From Ricordea florida (taxonomy: Eukaryota > Cnidaria > Anthozoa > Corallimorpharia > Ricordeidae): DNA of 64,000 bases. The notes under the pieces were generated by a model. The model had not been told where the DNA came from and did not search any database. It saw only the letters and a list, made by a program, of their open reading frames with translations. The DNA is taken from contig OX453274.1 in NCBI GenBank assembly GCA_949710005.1, forward strand, positions 34,348,714 to 34,412,713, in the 5' to 3' direction. The position numbers and the translations under genes were made by a program. Shown one piece after another: positions 18,631 to 26,433 of this stretch (positions within the stretch are counted from its first letter, which is position 1; each line of letters starts with the position of its first letter).

Positions 18631-20241
18631 ATGTTATTGGATGATTTCAAAACTAGGTACCCAAAAGCTAACTTGGAAAAATTTACATTTGTGAATGATG
18701 CATTCGGGGGATACATTGAATGGAAAGTCAATGGGACAACAATTATGTCAAATGACGATCCTTCTGAAAAAACTTGGACAGAAAATCTTTCTAATAATTT
18801 GAAAACATTATTATGGGAAGATTTGGGGATTGAAAATAAAGTAAAGACAAGTTCATTTCCCAAAAGTTTAAAATTTACAAAACAAACATATCCAATACCT
18901 GGGATTAAATTCAATGAATTTGCTCTTAATGTAACAAAATTATTAACCAATCAAAATATATATGTTTCAGAAAAAGATCATTTCGCCGCAGAAATGATAA
19001 ATGTTTTTAAAAATCAAACTGTGGGGTTTACTAGTGGAAAAGAAGCCAGAGCTTGGTTAAGTAAACCAAATATTAAGCACTGGCCGCAACAATTAAACAT
19101 GGCGGTTTGGTGCGCAACGTCTGGATGCGGTGTAAGTTTAAGTGATATTTTTAGTTACCCGAAAGTTATTAAAAGTTTTTTTGTATTTCACATTTACTTT
19201 ACAATAAGAAGAATAATAAATGAATTGAAAGTTCCAGTACCCGGCGAACAAACTTTTTCCTTAAAAAATAATCAATACGACAAAAATGCTTATAATAGAT
19301 TGTGCGCAGAATTTGGATTAAGTAATAATCAAGATTTTAAAGGGTGGAATAAGCCTTTAGCTGATTTTAGATTTAAGGGCGGCGCAAACCATGGAGTTGG
19401 TGATGTATTTATTGATTATGGAAAAGGATACGCAGACCCCGGAAGCGTTCCTGGGAGCGAAGCCGCACAAGCAACGGGCGGGGGATACCAAAATGTCAGG
19501 ATTATAAGAGGTTATGATACAGAAGCTAATATTTGGCCTAGCATTGAAAATAAATTTTACGATGATGGCGGAAGAAAAAATAAAGGTGATTTAGTATCAA
19601 TGCTACGAAATGATCATTTTGTAGATTTTCAATATGCTTGGTTTATAGCAGAATCGGGCCACGGATTAACAAAGGCGGGATTGGGGAGAATAAATAGATC
19701 AGTTGAGGCTTTTGTTTATTGTATATTAGGGGCACAAGTTAATACAAGAAATTCTATTGTGGGTAATGGCGGCGGGGCAATCGAAACGCAAGATGAATTC
19801 AAAGCATTATTTGAAAGTAGTGTGGTAGAAAATGATATTTCTAAATCCATTCAAAATTACCAAAAATCTGTACAGGAAACTAAATTAAGGCTTAATTTAG
19901 CAGTAGCTCCAGGAGTTTGGTTGATGCCAAGTAATTTAATTATAAATACAGAAAGTGTGGTTGGGTACAATAATAATCTGAAAATAGCTACAGAAGATAT
20001 GAAATTTGGGAAAAATAATTCAATAAATGTCGAAACAAAAAATGTCGGAATACCTAATAGTTTAGGAACATCAAAGGTTTTATTAAATACCAATCCACAA
20101 CCAATGAAATCTAAATTAAGTGAAAACGATAAAACGGGCAATGAAGAAGAAGTTAGTAATATAGAAAAATCTTCTCATCAAAATAATCTTATTGTTTTAA
20201 TTCTTACCGGAGGATTATTATCCTGGTTTTTATTTCGATAA
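18631..20241 (+). CDS. 536-aa C-terminally anchored virion protein candidate
   Basis: Large protein with mixed alpha/beta composition and a single C-terminal membrane helix (LIVLILTGGLLSWFLFR at the end) after a polar stalk. The central part has features I recall as conserved in cnidarian Polinton-like loci: WCATSGCGVSLSDIFSYPKV, FHIYFTIRRIINEL, YNRLCAEFGLS and VEAFVYCILGAQVNTRNSIV. No catalytic motif is evident. Size, anchor and position between coiled-coil membrane genes and the minor capsid candidate would suit a surface or vertex protein; this is inference from context. The start at 18631 is set by the upstream box and the inverted repeat that ends on the ATG. Confidence 0.8.
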   Translation: MLLDDFKTRYPKANLEKFTFVNDAFGGYIEWKVNGTTIMSNDDPSEKTWTENLSNNLKTLLWEDLGIENKVKTSSFPKSLKFTKQTYPIPGIKFNEFALNVTKLLTNQNIYVSEKDHFAAEMINVFKNQTVGFTSGKEARAWLSKPNIKHWPQQLNMAVWCATSGCGVSLSDIFSYPKVIKSFFVFHIYFTIRRIINELKVPVPGEQTFSLKNNQYDKNAYNRLCAEFGLSNNQDFKGWNKPLADFRFKGGANHGVGDVFIDYGKGYADPGSVPGSEAAQATGGGYQNVRIIRGYDTEANIWPSIENKFYDDGGRKNKGDLVSMLRNDHFVDFQYAWFIAESGHGLTKAGLGRINRSVEAFVYCILGAQVNTRNSIVGNGGGAIETQDEFKALFESSVVENDISKSIQNYQKSVQETKLRLNLAVAPGVWLMPSNLIINTESVVGYNNNLKIATEDMKFGKNNSINVETKNVGIPNSLGTSKVLLNTNPQPMKSKLSENDKTGNEEEVSNIEKSSHQNNLIVLILTGGLLSWFLFR

Positions 20242-20242
20242 T

Positions 20243-20287
20243 GTTTTGATTATATAAATCTAAAGATGAACATGGTGTAATCAAAAC
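20243..20287 (+). terminator. Hairpin enclosing late-type box
   Basis: GTTTTGATTA (20243-20252) and TAATCAAAAC (20278-20287) are perfect inverted repeats starting 2 bp after the 536-aa gene's stop. The loop contains ATCTAAAGAT (20258-20267), 23 bp before ATG 20291. The arrangement is the same as at 18581-18633. Confidence 0.6.
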
Positions 20288-20290
20288 AAA

Positions 20291-20926
20291 ATGCTAAGTA
20301 TTACAATGTGTGAGCCGGAAAGTAGGATTTATTTAGATCCACCGCTGAAAAATATTCGGGAGATACAGCTTCTGGATTGTAATATGCAAACCAAAAGATT
20401 GATTAATTTCAAGAGCCAACAGGCGTTAACTGATGAAAAACAGGGGTACGTTTTAAGGTTTCCGCCGGGCACATATTCGTTGGTTGATATTCAGTCAATT
20501 TTTCATAATTATACGGATAATCTAAAGTTAACAATAAATGGGAATAATAATGTCGGGTATCTATTTTCAAATAAGAATTATAACATTAAACTTACTAGAG
20601 ATTTGCAAATTTATTTGGGTTTGCCAGAAATTATAAATCCCCGTAAAATATATCCCATAAATATAAATATTAAAGAGCCATTAAGACTTATGTGCAGTAT
20701 AGTGGATAATAAGTCTTCATATTTGAACAAAACCAAAAATGCTGAACTTGTGAAACTTACACCATCACACCTACTCGCGAACATACCCTCAAAGGATTAC
20801 CCGACAATACTGGTTCAAAAATACGAGAGTCCCATAAACCACTTCGATTTAACTATCTTAGACAATGAATGGAAAAAACTTGATCTTGGGGGTTCTCCCA
20901 TAACTTTTAGTTTAAGATTTAGATAA
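20291..20926 (+). CDS. Minor capsid (penton-like, single jelly-roll) candidate
   Basis: 211 aa, beta-rich. It begins SRIYLDPPLKNIREIQLLDC, has FPPGTYSLVDIQSIF and NYNIKLTRDLQIYLGL in the middle, and ends FDLTILDNEWKKLDLGGSPI followed by TFSLRFR. I recall the same skeleton (I.LxPPL..., IPxGxYsIeDI, F...LGf, and a final xIxDxxGxxxdfxGxxIsfxLxF strand pair) in short capsid-associated proteins of invertebrate Polinton-like elements. A vertex protein beside a double jelly-roll shell is the expected partner. It is the last gene of the rightward block and is followed by a hairpin. Confidence 0.65.
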   Translation: MLSITMCEPESRIYLDPPLKNIREIQLLDCNMQTKRLINFKSQQALTDEKQGYVLRFPPGTYSLVDIQSIFHNYTDNLKLTINGNNNVGYLFSNKNYNIKLTRDLQIYLGLPEIINPRKIYPININIKEPLRLMCSIVDNKSSYLNKTKNAELVKLTPSHLLANIPSKDYPTILVQKYESPINHFDLTILDNEWKKLDLGGSPITFSLRFR

Positions 20927-20933
20927 ATTTTTT

Positions 20934-20963
20934 GTTATGTAACTATTACTTTAGTTATATAAC
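20934..20963. terminator. 3'-end hairpin between convergent genes
   Basis: GTTATGTAACT (20934-20944) pairs with AGTTATATAAC (20953-20963) with one G-T pair and an 8-nt loop. It lies between the stop of the minor capsid candidate and the stop of the minus-strand gene at 20984. Arms match those at 16194-16234. Confidence 0.65.
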
Positions 20964-20983
20964 ATAATTAGATAATATTAATC

Positions 20984-21574
20984 TTATTCACCCCAACGTT
21001 CTTTCAAATCTCTTAATTCCTCAAAATCGATACACCAATCTAAATATCTATATGGGTGCCATGCTACGGCCATTAAATCATTATGCAAATCATTATAAAA
21101 TTTCTTTTTGTGTAATACCTTATGGGCATCTTTGTATAATGTGATTTTAATCGAATCAATAATAAAATCATTCATACTATTTGCATAATAATCATCATCT
21201 TCATCATCATCATCATCTTCATCATTATAAATACCCCTAAAATATTTTTGTTCTTTATACCTTTCATAACTAGCATTTGCTTTATCTATTAATAACTCAG
21301 AAATTTCATCAAATAATATAAGGCCCTTATCAAAATCTATTTCATCATCTTCCCAATAGTAGATAAACATTTCGCCATCGTTCTTACCAAAATATATAAT
21401 TTTAATATCGGCCGGACTATCTTTATCTAAAAAACCATAATTTTTTGATATTACTTTTAACAAATCCTTATTCATTGAATCAATGAAATCATCAATTTCC
21501 AATTCTTTTTCATTAAAATACTTAAATTTAAGTGTGCCATTTTCAATAAATTCTTGAATTGTTAGACCTTCCAT
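20984..21574 (-). CDS. Unknown 196-aa acidic protein with HPxR..WC motif
   Basis: Acidic protein with a long Asp/Glu run near residues 118-128. It ends in AWHPYRYLDWCIDFEELRDL and a short charged tail. A C-terminal (A)WHPxRxxxWC stretch followed by acidic residues recurs, as I remember, in small orphan proteins of nucleocytoplasmic large DNA viruses; what it does is not known to me. No enzyme motif or membrane segment. It carries the early-type box at 21588-21602, so it may be expressed with the replication genes. Minus-strand orientation groups it with the next gene. Confidence 0.75.
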   Translation of the reverse strand: MEGLTIQEFIENGTLKFKYFNEKELEIDDFIDSMNKDLLKVISKNYGFLDKDSPADIKIIYFGKNDGEMFIYYWEDDEIDFDKGLILFDEISELLIDKANASYERYKEQKYFRGIYNDEDDDDDEDDDYYANSMNDFIIDSIKITLYKDAHKVLHKKKFYNDLHNDLMAVAWHPYRYLDWCIDFEELRDLKERWGE

Positions 21575-21587
21575 CTTTTATTTTTTA

Positions 21588-21602
21588 TTTTATCTTTTAA
21601 AT
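21588..21602 (-). promoter_or_regulatory. Early-type box ATTTAAAAGATAAAA
   Basis: 13 bp before ATG 21574, identical to the box at 16543-16557. The leader between them is A-rich. Confidence 0.6.
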
Positions 21603-21644
21603 TAAAATTCATTTTTAAAAATATCTATTTCGTTAAGTTCTTCT

Positions 21645-21674
21645 GTTATGAAACCAAAATAAGGGTTTAATAAC
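21645..21674 (-). terminator. 3'-end hairpin of the zinc-repeat gene
   Basis: GTTATGAAACC (21645-21655) pairs with GGTTTAATAAC (21664-21674) with one mismatch around an 8-nt loop. It starts 8 bp after the stop of the minus-strand gene ending at 21682. Confidence 0.6.
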
Positions 21675-21681
21675 ACAATTT

Positions 21682-22116
21682 TCAACATTCTTTGCAATGA
21701 TACTTTTGTTTATTATGAACGCATATTTGTGATCCACCGCATTCTTTACAAAAACTTTTTTGATAATTGTGAAAACATATTTGTGACCCATCACATAATA
21801 CGCAGTAAGATTTTCTTTTCCTATGTATGCATATTTGTGATCCGCCGCATTCTTTACATTGGTACTTTATTTTTTCATGAGTACATATTTGTGACCCACC
21901 GCATTCTTTACAAAAATATTTTTTAATTCCATGTACGCAGGGATAATTATACATCATAATAGCTTTTGTAATTAACTTATCAATATCCTCATCTGAAAAT
22001 TTTTCCAACTCATTAATTAAATTATCCTTAAACATTCTAGTCCTTCCTATAATTTTCAACTCTTTTGCAATAAATTTTAGTTGCGGTACATTTAATCTCC
22101 GTAATTCTTGTTCCAT
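21682..22116 (-). CDS. SAP-like plus CKECGGSQIC zinc-repeat protein
   Basis: 144 aa. Residues 1-40 repeat the polymerase N-terminus (MEQELRRLNVPQLK is identical because it lies in the TIR; after that it diverges but keeps the SAP pattern). From about residue 60 there are five CxH units linked by Cys pairs, consensus C-x-H-(x6-8)-C-x-x-C-G-G-S-Q-I. This repeat type occurs in mimivirus-like giant viruses and some protists, as I recall, and should bind zinc. Likely a DNA- or RNA-binding protein of the element. Its promoter and first 14 codons are inside the right TIR, so it is driven by the same sequence as the polymerase. Confidence 0.8.
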   Translation of the reverse strand: MEQELRRLNVPQLKFIAKELKIIGRTRMFKDNLINELEKFSDEDIDKLITKAIMMYNYPCVHGIKKYFCKECGGSQICTHEKIKYQCKECGGSQICIHRKRKSYCVLCDGSQICFHNYQKSFCKECGGSQICVHNKQKYHCKEC

Positions 22117-22552
22117 TTTGTGTAATGATTCTTCTTTTTAAATAGGTATTTTATTTCTTTTGAAAATCATTTTTTTCGAATGTGCCAGATCCTCATCATC
22201 AAATTTCTGAGGGGGGTTTCACATAGGCTTAGTATCAGTTTCATAAAATGTGCCAGATCCCAACCATCTCCAATTTCAAAATAGTTTTTGTGCCAGATTT
22301 GTATCATTATCATAAACTTAACAATTTCACAGAGGGGTACCCACCCTCGCTTGACTGAGACTTTGCATAGACTTTACCTCAAGGGCAAATTCGCCCTCCG
22401 CTCGCTAGGCTCGCTCCGCCTGTCGGCCCACCTGCTGGCAATTTCACATAAGCTTTGTATACTATCCACCAAATTTGCTAGCACTGTGCTTAAAATGAAA
22501 TCGAAATGAAATCGTAATGAAAATGTGCCAGGATCCCCATAATCCTATCATC
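22074..22552 (-). repeat. Right terminal inverted repeat (479 bp)
   Basis: Reverse complement of 6687-7165. It contains the first 43 bases of the zinc-repeat gene, its promoter box and the mirrored ATCTGGCACA boxes. It ends CCTATCATC, directly followed by AGTACT. Confidence 0.95.
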
Positions 22553-22558
22553 AGTACT
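22553..22558. repeat. Putative right target-site duplication AGTACT
   Basis: Matches 6680-6685; see the left copy for the ambiguity caused by its palindromy. Confidence 0.55.
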
Positions 22559-24370
22559 CCATTAGCCAATTTACTGCGTGCCCGTGACATTTTTGGCCAT
22601 TTCAGAGCGATTTCAGCGAGTTTTGCTTTGTCTTGTTACCGTATTCTCTAAATCAGAATCCCACATTTATTCTGTTACAGAGGTCGTACTGAAAATGCGC
22701 AACTCGTGAAGCCCATATTCTCACTACAGTTGTCATTGTTTGCGTAGACAGTCTGTCTGTTAATATCATTACACGGTTTCTTGACGTTATGAATTTATTT
22801 TTCTGTAAAAATTTTCGTGTTTGATCACCATAGTCATAAAGGCACTACACTTTATTTTAAAATTACTTGATCAGCCGAAAACTGGAAGACTTGACCGGTG
22901 AAAACCGGCAGTGAATTATAAAAGGGAGAAAGACAGCAGTGTTTTGAACAGTTCGGCCGGATGTGATCTCGGTTATTTTAACGGGATTTTAATTAACTTA
23001 AATAATCCAAAATTGCTGAAACTTCCTGACAGCTTAACCAGCAATTAAACAGCGATTTGATGCTCGAGGCAAGGTTTTATATCTTCACAAAGCGGCACTC
23101 CAAACGCTTAGGGCGAGAAAATCATGTACACTTGATAAACGACATAACGATAATTTTTTTTGACGAAAATAGTTCCAGTTTCGATGATTTTTTTTTTTAT
23201 CTGAAGCATTTTCAAGGCCTAGTGATATTACGCGCAAAGTAGCTACACAGGCCGGTAATAAAGAACCGTTCGATTTAAAACAGTCCCTTAGGTGCCTTCA
23301 AAGACAGTTATCGTTGATTAAACCCATCAATTTCGGACTGGCAGCCAATAAAAAAAAAACATAATAGAAACAATTGTATCCATTATATGATTGGTGTCAA
23401 TCAAGGGGATTCTAGCAAATTTTTTCAGTGGTAAATGTGAAGAAGAACCTCAGTTGATGGCAGGTTAATCAGAAACAGATCTATGCCGTTTGAACAATTT
23501 CTAAAAGTATATTTAGTTGTTAAAAGATTTTTAAAATGGGTTTATCAAAGATACGATAAGAACTTACGTCATGTCAACCCAATTGTTAAGGCCATTTCTT
23601 GTGTTTTAATTTTGTCCCGACGCACCACCAGTGCAATTTGGAGTAAACAAGCGCAAGTGAATTTTCGAAGACTAAATAAACTGCACGAGCCTGTAGGGCG
23701 GGTGTCATTCGTTGTTTGCGAGTGCTTATTTATTTCAAATTGTCCTCGAAAGCAATTGATTATGAATGCACGTTTTTGCACTCAATTTCATCAACTTTCT
23801 GCGCTATTTGGGATTAATAGATGTGTTCTCGGCCAATCAGCACGTTGAAATTTTTCCAGTTATATTGGTACTTTTTTATAAAATAACTCAGACACTACAT
23901 GCGCGCTGATTGGTCTAAAACCTAAAGGTTAATGTGCCGGTAAACCCATAGAAAAGAGAAACAGCCCGCGCCTCGTGATTTACCAGCTCTCCTTGTGTCC
24001 TCCCAACATCTCGCATGGTTTACTACGCCGGTAAACACATGGAAACTGCGGTTTATTGCTTAAAGAAACAGAATCATTTATACAGGAAAGCGTTGGATGA
24101 CCCATCTCTCCGAGCTGTTTTACGTAAACAAATTATGTGCATGTCAGCACTAGCTACTCAAATAGCATTGTCAGCCGCAGACAGTCTAGAGGTTATTCAC
24201 TCCCAGAAATGATCAATACCAGGAGCCCATTACCTGTCAATACGCAATCTCTCCCTCCAGTATTAGTACACCGTCAAATAAGCAGTTGTCGAAAATTTAG
24301 AAAACCATTTACTCAAGGAAAATGTAACGATCTAGCACCAATTTCTGCAAGTTAACACATTATAAGGAAC
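22559..24370. other. Intron sequence right of the Polinton
   Basis: No supported gene. A 65-codon open frame at 24015-24212 and other short frames have no recognisable similarity. Short homopolymer runs only. Confidence 0.4.
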
Positions 24371-24745
24371 GAGTCTCAGCTGTAGCTCAGTGGTAGAAAG
24401 TCCGAACTAGTAATCGGTCATGAGATCTCGGATTTGCTTTACTTGCGACAGCAACGACAAGGACTTTTTTCACAAATTTTCTAGGTTCAAAATTGACCAT
24501 GTTAATTAGTAACAACCCTTCCACTTTGACATTCGAATCCTAGCAATACTGGCAGGATGTTTGTCTTATGAACCTAGTTTAATGGCTTTGCTACCACGAG
24601 TCTCCTATAGCTCAGTGGTAAAGCGTCCGAATTAGTAATTGGAAGGTCGTAGGCTCGGGGGGGGGGGGGGGGGGTCTGAATATCCCGTATCCCTATATTT
24701 TTTTCCGCAAATATCCCGTATCCCTAAAACCCCTTATAGGGCCTC
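24371..24745 (+). repeat. tRNA-derived SINE pieces plus hAT-MITE end
   Basis: TAGCTCAGTGGTAGAAAGTCC (24379-24398) and TAGCTCAGTGGTAAAGCGTCC (24609-24628) are box A regions of a tRNA-Thr-like head. Each is followed by an ACTAGTAATCGG-type anticodon arm; the second also has GGTCGTAGGCTC, a partial box B. After a G-run comes AATATCCCGTATCCCT twice and CCCCTTATAGGGCCT, the end of the 39795-type MITE in reverse. Confidence 0.5.
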
Positions 24746-26048
24746 TCTGATTTCCTTCACCGATTTTCCCTGTGACGGGGCCGAAAAATTCATCTTTCAC
24801 AAATTTTCCAGGCTCGTAAGGTACCATCTTCGTTATTTCATAGAGGAAAATGTATGGCAGTTGTGCTGGGAATTACTACACAGAGTTTTAAAACAACCAA
24901 GTATTGAATAACATGCCAAGTGACATGTAGTTGTTGTCTGTAATGTAGTACCACTTCATATATGTCAGTTACAGCGTCTTCTTGATATGATATTAACAAT
25001 TTCTCGGCAACACTCGCACTCACAGTTTTACGTACTCTTGTGATATCTAAACATCCGGACAAAAAGCCTCGAAGGCTTTGAATTCTTTTGAAAGAACTTA
25101 ATTGGTTTCCGACCCCACGACTTTGTTGATGTCGGCAAAAGCATTGATTAGGATTTACGTATAACAATTAAATCTCATTCCCGTGTATAATTAGCTAAAA
25201 AATGGGTCAACAAATACGGTTATTTGGGACTCTACATTTGGGTTAACCCGATGCATCAAAACCTTAAGTCAAACGATGCGTTATTTCAGCGCGGTTGGGC
25301 TATTATAAATTCAGCGCTAAAGTGATTGAATGGAACACTTGTGTGTGCACATATTTATCGTGTCTTAAAAGATTACATGTCAGAAATTATCTGTTTCTTC
25401 TTGGAAGAAATCCACTTATCTGTGATACCCCATGTTGCAAAATAGTATATGTTACCTTAAATCGGACTACAACATCGCCTTCTTAGCAAGTAAGCTCGAA
25501 CTATTTGTGAGAGAATTAAACCGTTGAAATGACCTCAGAACTGAACCCTCTGGACAAGGCGGATATGTCAAGCATTTGTGCTTTTCGTTTTCAAACGCCT
25601 TTTTCAATTAAAACCGCAAAACAGCGGACCTAATAATATCTCAATGACAGCTATGTTCTGAGGCTAAAAGCCAAAGACCAAAGTCTTGGCATTTCAGACA
25701 CGTCAATAAACTGGTAAAAAGTTGTTATAACTGTTAATTGTTTTTCTGTTCTCTTTAGTTGTTGACTAGATGCTCTCAAATGTGACACAAACTTACGAAT
25801 TAATTGCGCGTGCTGCCTTACACTCGAGATGAAATACACATTTTAGCGGCTTGGGTTTGATTTAGCGAATTACTGAATGAACGAAGTCACTGCAATAAAA
25901 TGAAACACTCTTTATGTAAACATGGAAGGTGTTAAAGAAGTGTGTCCTAAGTACTTCAACAGACCTGTAATTTAATTAAACGTGTTGCTTAATGTGTTTT
26001 ACGCAGCAATGTTTGTTGTATTTTAAAAAGGCCAAAGAATTTACTTAC

Positions 26049-26433
26049 CCGACAAAAACTGCACAACACCGCCGACGCGAGCGGAGGTTTTTGTAACGAC
26101 ATCTTTTAAACAACAAGAGAAAACCGCCGTGAGTCCAACTAGTAGTAGAAATCCACAACCGAGGCCTATCATGACTGTACTTGCTTTCCATGCCTCCGAA
26201 GGGATGTCCTGGAAAGTCGCATACTTCCCGCAAGCTGATTCGATGTATGTCAAACCGTCGGCTCCCTTTACCAAGTAGTTACAACGACGAAATACGCCAA
26301 TGTAGACCGTAGTGTTATAAACTGTACCCTCTATCCAGTATGGTAGATAATATCCCGTACAAGCCAGCATTGCACTTAAACACGACAACAAAACCCAAAG
26401 TAGACCGGTCGAAGTTAGATTTCCCTGAGACAT
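26049..26433 (-). CDS. LHFPL-like tetraspan protein, exon 1
   Basis: First coding exon. ATG at 26431-26433, then a first membrane helix (GLLWVLLSCLSAMLACTGYY), the LPYWIEG loop, FRRCNYL, ACGKYATFQDIPSEAWKAS and a second helix (MIGLGCGFLLLVGLTAVFSC). These match the hallmark FxRC(N), CGxYxxFxxIPxxAWxA elements of LHFPL proteins. The exon ends in phase 1 at a GGGTAAGT donor and joins the exon at 1974. The joined protein is about 211 aa, a normal LHFPL length. The Polinton in the intron does not touch coding sequence. Confidence 0.92.

Larger units (their letters stand above)
6687..22552. mobile_element. Polinton/Maverick element, 15.9 kb, near intact
   Basis: A self-synthesising virus-like transposon. 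It has 479-bp inverted terminal repeats, polymerase B, RVE integrase, packaging ATPase and capsid candidates, plus small membrane and zinc-binding proteins. All genes between the TIRs are open except the polymerase, which has one TAA. Gene order from the left: polymerase (+), integrase (-), 59-aa ORF, capsid candidate, ATPase, four small genes (+), a 91-aa gene (-), two coiled-coil membrane genes, the 536-aa gene, minor capsid candidate (+), then two minus-strand genes at the right end. It lies in the LHFPL-like intron. Identical TIRs and open frames argue for a young insertion or recent TIR conversion. Confidence 0.93.
1975..26048 (-). other. LHFPL-like intron (24 kb) hosting the Polinton
   Basis: The donor GGGTAAGT at 26049 and the acceptor at 1974 define one phase-1 intron. 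It contains a MULE-like MITE (2316-2624), a foldback (5143-5294), a TIR element with a Crypton-like fragment (5309-6196), the Polinton (6687-22552) and tRNA-like SINE pieces near 24.4-24.7 kb. Outside these I see no exon. A short GTC repeat lies near 6.37 kb and a GC-rich hairpin near 6.49-6.53 kb. Confidence 0.75.

Noticed and set aside
6680-22558. CRISPR array or bacterial-type operon signals
   Set aside because: No spaced direct repeats of CRISPR type and no Shine-Dalgarno pattern; spliced eukaryotic host genes flank the element.
24015-24212. 65-codon plus-strand frame with fair composition
   Set aside because: No recognisable similarity, no splice or promoter context; kept only as a note.
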